Translations under genes and position numbers: made by a program | Notes under the pieces: generated by a model | Databases searched by the model: none | What the model saw: the letters and a program-made list of their open reading frames with translations, nothing else | Told to the model about the DNA's origin: nothing | From: Streptococcus hyointestinalis | GTDB taxonomy: Bacteria; Bacillota; Bacilli; Lactobacillales; Streptococcaceae | Direction of reading: 5' to 3' | Assembly: GCF_011039275.1 (NCBI RefSeq) | Contig: NZ_JAAKGB010000001.1 | Span: 1,922,001 to 1,986,000 of the forward strand | DNA length: 64,000 nucleotides | Shown here: piece after piece, positions 56,563 to 64,000 of the stretch | Numbering within the stretch: position 1 is the stretch's first letter | How the letters are laid out: each line of letters begins with the position of its first letter

Positions 56563-57275
56563 CCCATCACCTCCGCATTCCATCGAATAGACACAGTGCC
56601 GTTACCGGTCACTTTGATTTTATTGATACCAGGCTTTAGTCCCATGACAAAGTGTGTCGCTGTGCCTTTTAAGAAGTCATAGCTAGACCCATCAAGTTCC
56701 AGCGTCATAGCACTAGACACTGCAACTTCTGGGGCTACAGTGTTGTCACTGGTATTGATAAGAGTCAGCTCCTTTGAGCCGTTGATAGTGTACTTGGTAA
56801 AACCTGCGATACCGTCGTCAAAGTCAAAACTATCCCACACATCATCAAAGTAATTACTCAAGGTAAACATGAAAGGATAGACTGTGAATATGATAGTGGC
56901 GATAAAGTTGCGCTTGCCCGGATCGTGTTTGACAGAGACAGACTTGCACTTTCCTAGCCAAAAATAGCCATTATCATGCGTATCATAGAGCTTCTGCTCA
57001 CCAAACGACATGAGTAACTGCTTAATACGGCGCTCCACCACTTTCCTCTCTTCGTAAGCAGTGTTTGGTAGCTTGAACTCATACTCAATCTCTCGTGTCT
57101 TAAAAATCCGCTCACCCAAAATCATAGAGAAGTCAAGGACGCCCTGTAATAAAGGGATGTCCTCAATAATCTCTTTTTCTTCAGGTGTTGGCGCATTACG
57201 ACTCTCCAGATAAAGCCCATAGTCTTTTGTGTTAAAGTGACCAAACTCGATGTACTCTTTGATTGGTGTTATCAC
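56559..57275 (-). CDS. distal tail protein (Dit)
   Basis: 238 residues. Siphovirus distal tail family: YIEFGHFNTKDYGLYLESR, the belt part with KTREIEYEFKLPN and a galectin-like C-terminal domain. Links tail tube and baseplate. Its ATG overlaps the end of the tape measure gene. Confidence 0.85.
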   Translation of the reverse strand: MITPIKEYIEFGHFNTKDYGLYLESRNAPTPEEKEIIEDIPLLQGVLDFSMILGERIFKTREIEYEFKLPNTAYEERKVVERRIKQLLMSFGEQKLYDTHDNGYFWLGKCKSVSVKHDPGKRNFIATIIFTVYPFMFTLSNYFDDVWDSFDFDDGIAGFTKYTINGSKELTLINTSDNTVAPEVAVSSAMTLELDGSSYDFLKGTATHFVMGLKPGINKIKVTGNGTVSIRWNAEVMG

Positions 57276-60200
57276 AATGAGCGTCTCCTTTCCATGTCTA
57301 AACGTTGTCCTAACGCCACATCCATATCAGCGGACGTTGCGCCTACTAGCGCTCCAGTATCCATCATAATGACTTGACCAGCTTCTACCGCCTCTTGCAG
57401 TCTGTCAAACTTATCCAGCATGTCCTGTAATAAGCCGATATTTTGAGCGTTAAAGGTGTTTTGCGTTTTGTTTTGAGCAGCTTGTGGGATTTTGGTGCGG
57501 ACAGCTTCTAGCTTGATTTGGCTAGAGAGTTGCGCCGTTGAAGCACCCAAAACGTCATTGATGCGTAAATTAAAGCCATTGACCTGCTCACGAATGAAAT
57601 CAAGACTAGCATTGACCTCTTTGGATCTGTTATCAATACCTTTAGCGATACCAGCACCAATCCAAAAGCCGACCTCATCACGAAACAGATGAGATGGCGA
57701 GTTGATTTTAGCTTTTGCTTTGGCTGCTTTTTCTGCTTGAGCGACAAGCTCATTAGCTGCTCGAGTGACCTCACTAAGAGCAGAGCGCATACCGACAGCG
57801 AGACCTTGCGCCATGTACTGACCAGCGGACTGCATAGCACTGCGTCCGTTACGAACAGCACTGACTGTTTGATTAACCATAGATTGCGCCGTTGTAACCA
57901 TTTGTGCCCCAGCAGAGCGTAGAGCTGACACCATCTGACTAGCACCATTTCGAACAGCACTAGAAGCGTTTGTCATACCATTACGCACCACAGTCACAAT
58001 GCGGTTCATGCTGGCTTGCATGACCGTCACCATCCTATTCCCTGCAGAGGTTACTGTCGTAACCACAGCTGACAGAGAGCCACTGATACCAGCGCTCATG
58101 CCAGCCATTGCGCTAGCGGCTGCACTGGCACTAGCTCCCAGAGAGGACATGCTAGACACAACAACTCTGACCTCACCACCAAAAGCAGACATGCTTGCCG
58201 TAGCCACACCAAGCGAGCCAGAGATAACGCCTAGACTAGCTTGAAAGACACCAGACACAGACGTCAGCATGCTAAAGCCTGCCAGCGAGCTTGTCACAGA
58301 GCTTGAAAAGACCATGAAGCTAGCTGTCACTGTGGTAAGCGTGGCTGGGATGGTAGCAAATGCCAAGGCTAGTGAAGCGCCAAAAGTTGTGAAGCTATTT
58401 GTGATAGTTGAAAGCTGAGCTGGTATAGTGGTAAGCGATGCACTAAACACCGTGAGAGCCGTTGGCAAGGTCATCATAGCTAGACTAGCCTGCTGGGCAG
58501 ACTGCGCTATCAGACGTAGACCTTGACCAGCCTGCTGTAAACCAGGTCCCGCACTAACGATACCAGAAGCAGCAATAGCACCAAGACCACCTGCGACTGC
58601 TGCTAATGTTCCAATCAAGTCACCTAAGTTTAAATCCACAAGGATTTTCACCCCTTGCGCCATGAGCTTAACCCCTTGACCTGCATTTTTAGCAGCATTT
58701 CCGATACTATCAAAGATACCAGCCACACCATCAAGGACATTGCGAATAGCGCCTCCAAAGCTTTCAATCACACCACGAGCACTATCTAGAATAGAGCTTA
58801 TCTGCTCACCAAGCGTCTTGAAGAGATTAGAGATACTGTCAATAATCGGCGAAATTTGACTGATGAGATTGTTAAAGGCGTCCACGATACCAGTCAAGAC
58901 TGGAGCTGTCGCCTGCACCATCTGTGTCACCGCTGGAATGAAAGGCGCTAGGGCTTGCACAATTTGCACAATAGCCCCTGCCACGACAGGCACAACCGCC
59001 ACAAAAGCATTGGCGATAATTTGGATAATCGGCGTCACCGCCGTTACAATCTGAGCCACACCCGAGCTAATAGCTGTAATAACTTGACTTAGTGCTGTAC
59101 CCAGCGCTGTGATAACAGGTGCTAAACTACTAAAGGAGCTGATAATCATGCTAATAGCCACACCAGCTGCCATCACTAAGGGCGACAGCATAGCAAAAGA
59201 CTGCGCTATTATAGGTAAAACTGGTGCCACAATTACCAAAGCGTTGGCTAAACCTTGTATAGCCATGTTCAAGATAGTTCCGATAGCTGTACCAACACTG
59301 ATTACTACACTACCTACACCTTGCAGAATTGTGGCTATGCCTTGTCCTTGCATGCCCATAAGTGCGAAGGCTGCTCCAAGTGCCAAAATAGGAGCCGCTA
59401 AAGCTGCAATTGTAACAGGATTGACCATAGCGAGACCTTGACCAATACCACGAAAAGCGGAGGCAAGACCTGAACCTATGCCCTTAGCAGCAGTTGCAAC
59501 GCTTTTCCCCAAACTTTTAACAATAGAGACCATGCCACTACCTGCTGACTTAACAGCTGAGCTAGCACCACTGACACCACTCGTTGCATTCTTTTTGAAA
59601 AGACTAAACGGGTTAAACGACTTCAAGAAATTGAAAGCCTTAAAGCCTGCTACTAAACCAACTAAGCCAGTGGTCAGTGTGGAAATAACGCCAGATGGCA
59701 GACTAGCTACAAAGTTCCCAAAGGCAGTAACTGCCTTAGAAATCCATGTTACAACCGTTCCAATGACTGTCCCGAGCATAGACCAAGCAGATGACTGCGT
59801 GATACTGTTGATGACGTTGGTATAAGCGTAAACTAAGCTATCAAAAGCTGCTTTCAACGCCTTAACTGCTCCTGTCTGCGTGAATGAAGTCAAGAATTTT
59901 TGGAAAATCTGATTACCTGCAGAAATAGTATTTAAAACTGCTCCTATCACATTAGAAATTGTCAAAAAGATAGCTGTACTACCACCTGCCGATTGTAGAG
60001 CATCACCGATAGAGCCAATAGCTCCCTTAACACTATCTAGAGCAGACTGAAATTTCACTAACAACAGTGGATTAAAGACCGTTTTGAAGGCTTGTTGGAT
60101 GTTTTCAATTCCTTTTGCAACATCTATCTTGCCTAGAAAATCGCCTAGATTAGACGCCAACTTGTCAAAGTTAATCTTTTCCAAAGCATCACTAATCGCT

Positions 60201-61003
60201 ACAACCGCTTTGATGCCAAATTTATTGAGCTGTTCAAAGGCAGGCATCAAGCTATTAGATAGACTTTCCTTAGCACCATCAATAGCTTGGTCAACCGTCT
60301 TAAACTCTGTCGCCATCTTTTGAAAAGCGTCAGAGTTCCCTGCACGGTTCATAGCATCGAAAAAATCTTCGGTGTTGACCTTACCATCCTGTACCGCTGA
60401 CACCAACTCAGCCGTTGACATGCCCATTTCTTTAGCAACTGCCGCCATACCAGCTGGTGCTTGTTCCATCATGATTTTAAAGTCCATCCAAGCGATTTTT
60501 GGCTTACTTGCCATTTGTGTTGCTTGGGTTGATAGAGATTTCATCGCCTGTGCTGGATTTTCAGCAGAAGCAGCAAGACCACCAAAGGCTTTGACAAGAC
60601 TACCCACATTTTTAGTACCCACAGCATCCAACTGTGAGTAAGTACTCGCCATATCAGAGGCAGAGTAAATAGTCTTAGTCGCAAAATCCTGCATCTCCGT
60701 CTTTGCCGCATTGATTTCATCGGCAGACCGACCGAAAGCTTGTAAGTTGCCCTCAAAGGTTTTCCAAGCCTTTTGCGAGCTATTCAGCTCGCTCATCATG
60801 TCACGTACGCCATTTGTAACTGTACTAACGCCAGTCGTCAGAGCTGAAGAAATCAAGTTGGCTCCAAGGACAGACTTAAAAACAGACCCAACCTTTGAGC
60901 CTGCTCCTTCTAGTCCATTTAACGAATGCTTTAATCTACTGACACCTGATTGAGCGTCAGAACCATCTAAATCAACTTTGATGGTAACAGAACCATCTGC
61001 CAT
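57272..61003 (-). CDS. phage tail tape measure protein
   Basis: 1243 residues, the longest gene here. N-terminal tape measure domain (about 70-230: ASTYSQLDAVGTKN, MASKPKIAWMDFKIMMEQAPAGMAAVAKEMG), many Ala/Gly/Val hydrophobic repeats and helices (about 330-950), then a helical end with SPSHLFRDEVGFWIGAGIAKGI. Sets tail length and is injected with the DNA. Confidence 0.92.
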   Translation of the reverse strand: MADGSVTIKVDLDGSDAQSGVSRLKHSLNGLEGAGSKVGSVFKSVLGANLISSALTTGVSTVTNGVRDMMSELNSSQKAWKTFEGNLQAFGRSADEINAAKTEMQDFATKTIYSASDMASTYSQLDAVGTKNVGSLVKAFGGLAASAENPAQAMKSLSTQATQMASKPKIAWMDFKIMMEQAPAGMAAVAKEMGMSTAELVSAVQDGKVNTEDFFDAMNRAGNSDAFQKMATEFKTVDQAIDGAKESLSNSLMPAFEQLNKFGIKAVVAISDALEKINFDKLASNLGDFLGKIDVAKGIENIQQAFKTVFNPLLLVKFQSALDSVKGAIGSIGDALQSAGGSTAIFLTISNVIGAVLNTISAGNQIFQKFLTSFTQTGAVKALKAAFDSLVYAYTNVINSITQSSAWSMLGTVIGTVVTWISKAVTAFGNFVASLPSGVISTLTTGLVGLVAGFKAFNFLKSFNPFSLFKKNATSGVSGASSAVKSAGSGMVSIVKSLGKSVATAAKGIGSGLASAFRGIGQGLAMVNPVTIAALAAPILALGAAFALMGMQGQGIATILQGVGSVVISVGTAIGTILNMAIQGLANALVIVAPVLPIIAQSFAMLSPLVMAAGVAISMIISSFSSLAPVITALGTALSQVITAISSGVAQIVTAVTPIIQIIANAFVAVVPVVAGAIVQIVQALAPFIPAVTQMVQATAPVLTGIVDAFNNLISQISPIIDSISNLFKTLGEQISSILDSARGVIESFGGAIRNVLDGVAGIFDSIGNAAKNAGQGVKLMAQGVKILVDLNLGDLIGTLAAVAGGLGAIAASGIVSAGPGLQQAGQGLRLIAQSAQQASLAMMTLPTALTVFSASLTTIPAQLSTITNSFTTFGASLALAFATIPATLTTVTASFMVFSSSVTSSLAGFSMLTSVSGVFQASLGVISGSLGVATASMSAFGGEVRVVVSSMSSLGASASAAASAMAGMSAGISGSLSAVVTTVTSAGNRMVTVMQASMNRIVTVVRNGMTNASSAVRNGASQMVSALRSAGAQMVTTAQSMVNQTVSAVRNGRSAMQSAGQYMAQGLAVGMRSALSEVTRAANELVAQAEKAAKAKAKINSPSHLFRDEVGFWIGAGIAKGIDNRSKEVNASLDFIREQVNGFNLRINDVLGASTAQLSSQIKLEAVRTKIPQAAQNKTQNTFNAQNIGLLQDMLDKFDRLQEAVEAGQVIMMDTGALVGATSADMDVALGQRLDMERRRSL

Positions 61004-61017
61004 TTCTCCACCTCCTT

Positions 61018-61599
61018 CTAATCATCTGGCAAGCGGTACTCTTCTTGCAGTTCCTTCATTTCATCAATGTGGCGCTGCGTATCCCCTTTTTGTGGCTCAT
61101 AAGAGCGAATTTTGATGACCTCGATAAGCTTAGTCCCTTCTGGTAAACCTGCTAACAAAGCATTGAACTTCTTCCAGTGCAGTTTATTTTGCTGCTCAAA
61201 TAAATCTATCTTATAAGCCTGCATAAAAGACGCATAGATGTACTCGCCGTCATATTTGAGACTATAAACACGCTTCTTTTTAGTGCTAGTCCCAGCTTTA
61301 ACAGGTTTCATGACATTACCTGCCAAATCATACTCAGGCACTTCTTCAATCGCTTTCTTAATCTGAATATGCTCATCAAAGACTTGTTCAAACACATCCA
61401 TAGCCTCTTGAGCTGTCAATTGTTCAAACTTTTCACCCGTCAATATCCTCAAAGCAAAATGAGGTTTGACATAATCTGGCACCTCATCATCCTCCCACAT
61501 GTCAAACATACGCAGCACTTTGTTAAAAGACAAATTAAGAGGATAGGTCACATCATCAAGGACTAGCTCATCAACTAATTTCCTTGATAAATCTAACAT
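61018..61599 (-). CDS. phage Gp15-family tail assembly protein
   Basis: 193 residues. Matches the bacteriophage Gp15 family: LNLSFNKVLRMFDMWEDDEV near the start, YASFMQAYKIDLFEQQNKLHWKKFNALLAGLP later. Position between the tail tube and tape measure fits a tail assembly chaperone, possibly made partly by frameshift from the upstream gene as in other phages; no slippery site was confirmed. Confidence 0.8.
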   Translation of the reverse strand: MLDLSRKLVDELVLDDVTYPLNLSFNKVLRMFDMWEDDEVPDYVKPHFALRILTGEKFEQLTAQEAMDVFEQVFDEHIQIKKAIEEVPEYDLAGNVMKPVKAGTSTKKKRVYSLKYDGEYIYASFMQAYKIDLFEQQNKLHWKKFNALLAGLPEGTKLIEVIKIRSYEPQKGDTQRHIDEMKELQEEYRLPDD

Positions 61600-61602
61600 A
61601 GG

Positions 61603-61962
61603 CTAATCTTCCAAATATTTCTTAATAACATCTGCAGAGTTGCGGGACTCATATTCTTTAGGGATACCAATCAACGTCTGCATGAGATAATCAAGAGTAA
61701 TGACACTGTCATCACCGGCCAAGGCATAAACTTTTGCAAATGCTTCTTCACCAAACAAATCAACCCAATTTTTCTTGACAAGGTCATAACCCGCTTTTTG
61801 TGCTTCTTTATCTGGTAATTTTTGGATATTGTCCCATTCTTTTTTGAGGTTCTCTGTGTACTTTTCAAGGTTATTAACACCTTTATCATTGACATTGTAC
61901 TCAAGTTGAAACTCTCCAAAATCAATCGGAATAATATTGCTACGTTTTTTAATGACTACCAT
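61603..61962 (-). CDS. tail assembly chaperone-like protein
   Basis: 119 residues from ATG 61960-61962; the 13-residue longer frame has no good site. Helical, acidic end with LMQTLIGIPKEYESRN. It precedes the Gp15 gene by three bases, the pattern of G/GT-type chaperone pairs. Family (DUF6673-like) not certain. Confidence 0.7.
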   Translation of the reverse strand: MVVIKKRSNIIPIDFGEFQLEYNVNDKGVNNLEKYTENLKKEWDNIQKLPDKEAQKAGYDLVKKNWVDLFGEEAFAKVYALAGDDSVITLDYLMQTLIGIPKEYESRNSADVIKKYLED

Positions 61963-62017
61963 ATTTTCATACCTCTTCTTTACAAAAATAAAAGCTGGCA
62001 TTTAGCCAGCTTGCTTA

Positions 62018-62482
62018 TTAGGTTGCAGATACAACTGCTTTTTTCGTTGGTTTTTTAATCCAAGTAATCTTAAATTTGATACTTTCAAATTCAGACGCCT
62101 CACCATCACCGATTTCAATTTCAGAGAGACGAGCTGGACCTTCTTTAAGTTGTTTGCCATCAGCTTGAACTTCCTTGTACCAGCAGAGCAGTTCATCACC
62201 GATTGCATCTTCCAAATCAGCCACATAATTTTGAGCTGCGTCACTGTAGTCTCGATGACCTTCAAAAGAGCGCCCGCGGCGTTTACTAACGACGATTTCT
62301 TCAGATGTACCATCTCCATCAAAGTAAGCAGCGTCATCTGTATCTTCATCAATTTCTGGCGCAGATTCTTTCAGACCTTTAGCAAGCCAAAGATAAGCAC
62401 TTTCTTCTGGCACAGTATCTGGATGTTCTGGATCATATGGTGCAATGTAGTGTTTGCGTAGTGCATTTTTCTTTTTAGACAT
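62018..62482 (-). CDS. major tail (tube) protein
   Basis: 154 residues. KKKNALRKHYIAPYDPEHPD start, WLAKGLKESAPEIDEDTDDAAYFDGDGTSE and RSFEGHRDYSDAAQNYV, as in streptococcal phage major tail proteins. Forms the tube around the tape measure. Confidence 0.82.
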   Translation of the reverse strand: MSKKKNALRKHYIAPYDPEHPDTVPEESAYLWLAKGLKESAPEIDEDTDDAAYFDGDGTSEEIVVSKRRGRSFEGHRDYSDAAQNYVADLEDAIGDELLCWYKEVQADGKQLKEGPARLSEIEIGDGEASEFESIKFKITWIKKPTKKAVVSAT

Positions 62483-62485
62483 ATG

Positions 62486-62884
62486 TTATTTCCTTTCAAT
62501 TTCTAAACGTGCAGTCACATCAAGCAGATAGACATAGAAACCCTGTTCATCCAAGTCATTTAGCGATGGTGCCTCCACCGTCAAATTCAAAAAAGTGTAT
62601 GAACCATTGGAGCTATCAAGGTTTAAGTCAAAGCTGGATAGTGCTGCGTTGATTTGCCATAAGATGACATTATTTAAGGCTTGGTCTTGTGATTTAATAG
62701 CTATCTCATAAGGCAAGCTGACTGTTTGAGTACCAGCTAAGTCCTCGTCCTCAACTTTTCCCCCAGGAAGAGCATAAATCACTAATCCTTCTTTTTCATC
62801 AAGATAATCTAGTCTTGCTTCAATGGCTAAGTCAAGAGCATTTATCTTATCTCTAAGACGCTCTATAAAGTCAATGTTTTTCAT
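62486..62884 (-). CDS. minor capsid protein 3 family (tail terminator region)
   Basis: 132 residues matching the Minor_capsid_3 family in order and in LDYLDEKEGLVIYALPGGKVEDEDLAGTQTVSLPYEI (residues about 24-60). Probably tail terminator or head-tail joining. Its start overlaps the upstream gene by one base. Confidence 0.75.
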   Translation of the reverse strand: MKNIDFIERLRDKINALDLAIEARLDYLDEKEGLVIYALPGGKVEDEDLAGTQTVSLPYEIAIKSQDQALNNVILWQINAALSSFDLNLDSSNGSYTFLNLTVEAPSLNDLDEQGFYVYLLDVTARLEIERK

Positions 62885-63243
62885 TATTTTACTCCCATAG
62901 CTTTTAGACCGACCCGCTCCCAGTCTTTCAAGTGTTTAGCGCTGGCCTTCAAATCCCACCGCTTGCCAGTTCCAGGCGTGGTGTACTTCTTAAAGACAAA
63001 GCTCCGCTTTTTATTATAGCTAGAGCCGTAAAACTGTGCTCTAGCATAGGGACCAGGATACTTGACGCCATCACGACTGACCTGACCGCTACCGCTCAAC
63101 TCTCCGCTTTTTCGTGGAATAAAAGGCTGCATATCCATCTTCATTTGACTAGCAATAGCAAGCTGTCCTTTTGCAAAAGCTTGCGGACTGACTTTTTTCT
63201 CAATTCCTTTGAGGTCAATTTTAACCGATACAGTCGTTCCCAT
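62884..63243 (-). CDS. minor capsid protein 2 family
   Basis: 119 residues from ATG 63241-63243; three extra residues in the longer frame. SVKIDLKGIEKKVSPQAFAKGQLAIASQM and FIPRKSGELSGSG, as in Minor_capsid_2. Head-tail joining or tail completion. Coupled by overlap to the Minor_capsid_1 gene. Confidence 0.8.
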   Translation of the reverse strand: MGTTVSVKIDLKGIEKKVSPQAFAKGQLAIASQMKMDMQPFIPRKSGELSGSGQVSRDGVKYPGPYARAQFYGSSYNKKRSFVFKKYTTPGTGKRWDLKASAKHLKDWERVGLKAMGVK

Positions 63244-63578
63244 TAGACACACTCCACTTCATAACAAAAGATTTTCTGCTTGTGTGGGTAACTGACAGGA
63301 ATGATAGAGGTCACTTTGTAGTCACGTTTGCCATCGTTGACAATGGCATTCTCAAAACTATCATCTAGTACCACAGGGCAGTATTTGGGATAGACAAACA
63401 AGACACTAGGTTTCGATTCCTTACGGTTATTTTGCGTACCTTGGACACTGAACTGCCTGTCAAAGCGGACAGGGCTAAGTGTGATTTTGTCTGCTAAAAC
63501 GACCTTACCCCAGCTGTCTTTCTGGTCTGATGGCTTTTGGATAGTCACTGTGTCGATGAGTGTTCGCTTATCTATCAT
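63243..63578 (-). CDS. minor capsid protein 1 family (head closure)
   Basis: 111 residues from ATG 63576-63578. MIDKRTLIDTVTIQKPSDQKD and LVYPK-like beta strands of the Minor_capsid_1 type, related to head-closure/stopper proteins. Overlaps the connector gene upstream by 11 bases. Confidence 0.78.
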   Translation of the reverse strand: MIDKRTLIDTVTIQKPSDQKDSWGKVVLADKITLSPVRFDRQFSVQGTQNNRKESKPSVLFVYPKYCPVVLDDSFENAIVNDGKRDYKVTSIIPVSYPHKQKIFCYEVECV

Positions 63579-63972
63579 AGCTGACCCCCTTGTAGCCAAA
63601 TCCAGCGCTTCTAAGAGCGTTTAGGGCGTCCAGCGATAGATTATACCGAGCACTCTCCAAATCGCTGTGAGCGCTGTTTTGATAGCTGACAGACGTTCGC
63701 CCTAGAGACACACTAGACAGCGACTGTTTATCGTCCGCTGTCATGATGCCACTAACATCCAGATAAGCCACTTGAAAAGCAGTCGCTAGCTTTACAGCTT
63801 TCTTTCTGTGCTCAATCTCTTTCTCAAAGTCTACAAAGTCGTAAAAACCATTTAAAAAGAGATTGATGGCAATCTCAGCTCGTTTTTCCAGTTTGTCAAA
63901 ATCCTCAACCTCATCAAAGCCCAAGTCTAAAAACTCATCTTTGGTTAAATAGACGATAACAACCACCTCCAA
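63568..63972 (-). CDS. phage head-tail connector protein
   Basis: About 134 residues. IVYLTKDEFLDLGFDEVEDFDKLEKRAEIAINLFL and RKKAVKLATAFQVAYLDVSG resemble Gp6-like connectors (HTC1). The start is uncertain: the only good ribosome site, GGAGG at about 63965-63970, is followed in frame by GTT-ATC-GTC rather than ATG, while TTG 63970-63972 and GTG 63964-63966 overlap the site itself. Confidence 0.72.
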   Translation of the reverse strand: MEVVVIVYLTKDEFLDLGFDEVEDFDKLEKRAEIAINLFLNGFYDFVDFEKEIEHRKKAVKLATAFQVAYLDVSGIMTADDKQSLSSVSLGRTSVSYQNSAHSDLESARYNLSLDALNALRSAGFGYKGVSYDR

Positions 63973-63973
63973 T

Positions 63974-64000
63974 CAAAAAGGCGGTGTTATTCATCCGCCT
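63974..64000 (-). terminator. terminator-like hairpin before the connector gene
   Basis: AGGCGG/CCGCCT (63979-63984 with 63995-64000) followed on the minus strand by TTTTTG. Such hairpins often follow the capsid gene, which would lie beyond the edge. Confidence 0.65.

Larger units (their letters stand above)
49763..64000 (-). mobile_element. siphovirus-like prophage, late end
   Basis: Head-tail connectors, tail tube, Gp15, tape measure, Dit, Tal, baseplate proteins, holin and endolysin all read leftwards in the standard order, continued beyond the right edge. The left border lies between 49753 and 49865. The integrase and the second attachment site are outside the window, so the exact att sequence cannot be read. 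Confidence 0.92.

Noticed and set aside
58863..59825. Plus-strand frames opposite the tape measure gene
   Set aside because: Low-complexity Ala/Val/Thr sequence mirrored from the tape measure repeats.

Overview
The window is a low-GC Firmicutes chromosome, clearly a Streptococcus. The evidence is the neighbourhoods rpoY-rnjA, glnR-glnA, rpsL-rpsG-fusA and dapH-dapL, a Gram-positive sortase surface protein of the GbpC/antigen I/II type, a CiaR-type small RNA gene, and streptococcal prophage proteins. A commensal or intestinal species (for example the S. bovis/S. equinus group) would fit, but the species cannot be fixed from sequence alone.

Layout. (1) About 1-7.3 kb is the end of an integrative element, all read leftwards: a RepA_N replication initiator with iterons inside the gene, several small genes, a Cro/CI-type regulator, an LPEAG-anchored Thr/Ser-rich protein, an LPTTG-anchored GbpC-domain adhesin, and a membrane protein cut by the window edge. 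The combination of plasmid-like replication with a surface adhesin recalls TnGBS-type ICEs; that is inference. (2) 7.3-11.3 kb holds the tagatose-6-phosphate pathway, lacABCD, with divergent lacR. The usual lacTFEG genes do not follow lacD; the mobile element does. (3) 11.6-13.5 kb is decayed: an antitoxin/Doc pair with several lesions and a threonine aldolase gene with one internal stop. (4) 13.5-49.8 kb is core chromosome: azlCD with a MarR regulator, the t6A genes tsaB-rimI-tsaD, rpoY-rnjA, a lactococcin-972-type locus with a leaderless peptide gene, glnRA, pgk, gap, rpsL-rpsG-fusA, dtd-rel, nrdI, niaX/niaR, argGH, gltX, radA, dut, gpsA, galU, a rhomboid protease, 5-FCL and dapH-dapL. (5) 49.8-64 kb is the late end of a siphovirus-like prophage, read leftwards: head-tail connectors, tail tube, Gp15, tape measure, Dit, Tal, a baseplate protein with a phosphoesterase domain, holin and endolysin. 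It ends with a Panacea-domain gene overlapping a coiled-coil membrane-protein gene.

Most interesting unlabelled signals: a CiaR-controlled small RNA gene on the plus strand at about 47.38-47.52 kb; the Panacea/membrane-protein pair behind two identical-arm 15-bp palindromes and an attenuator; two tandem structured units with compensating stems between rpsG and fusA; a radA gene whose zinc finger can only be translated from a non-canonical ATC start; and the leaderless lactococcin-972 peptide behind an intact promoter overlapped by a cre-like site.

All structures and promoters were found by eye. No database search, folding program or alignment was run.
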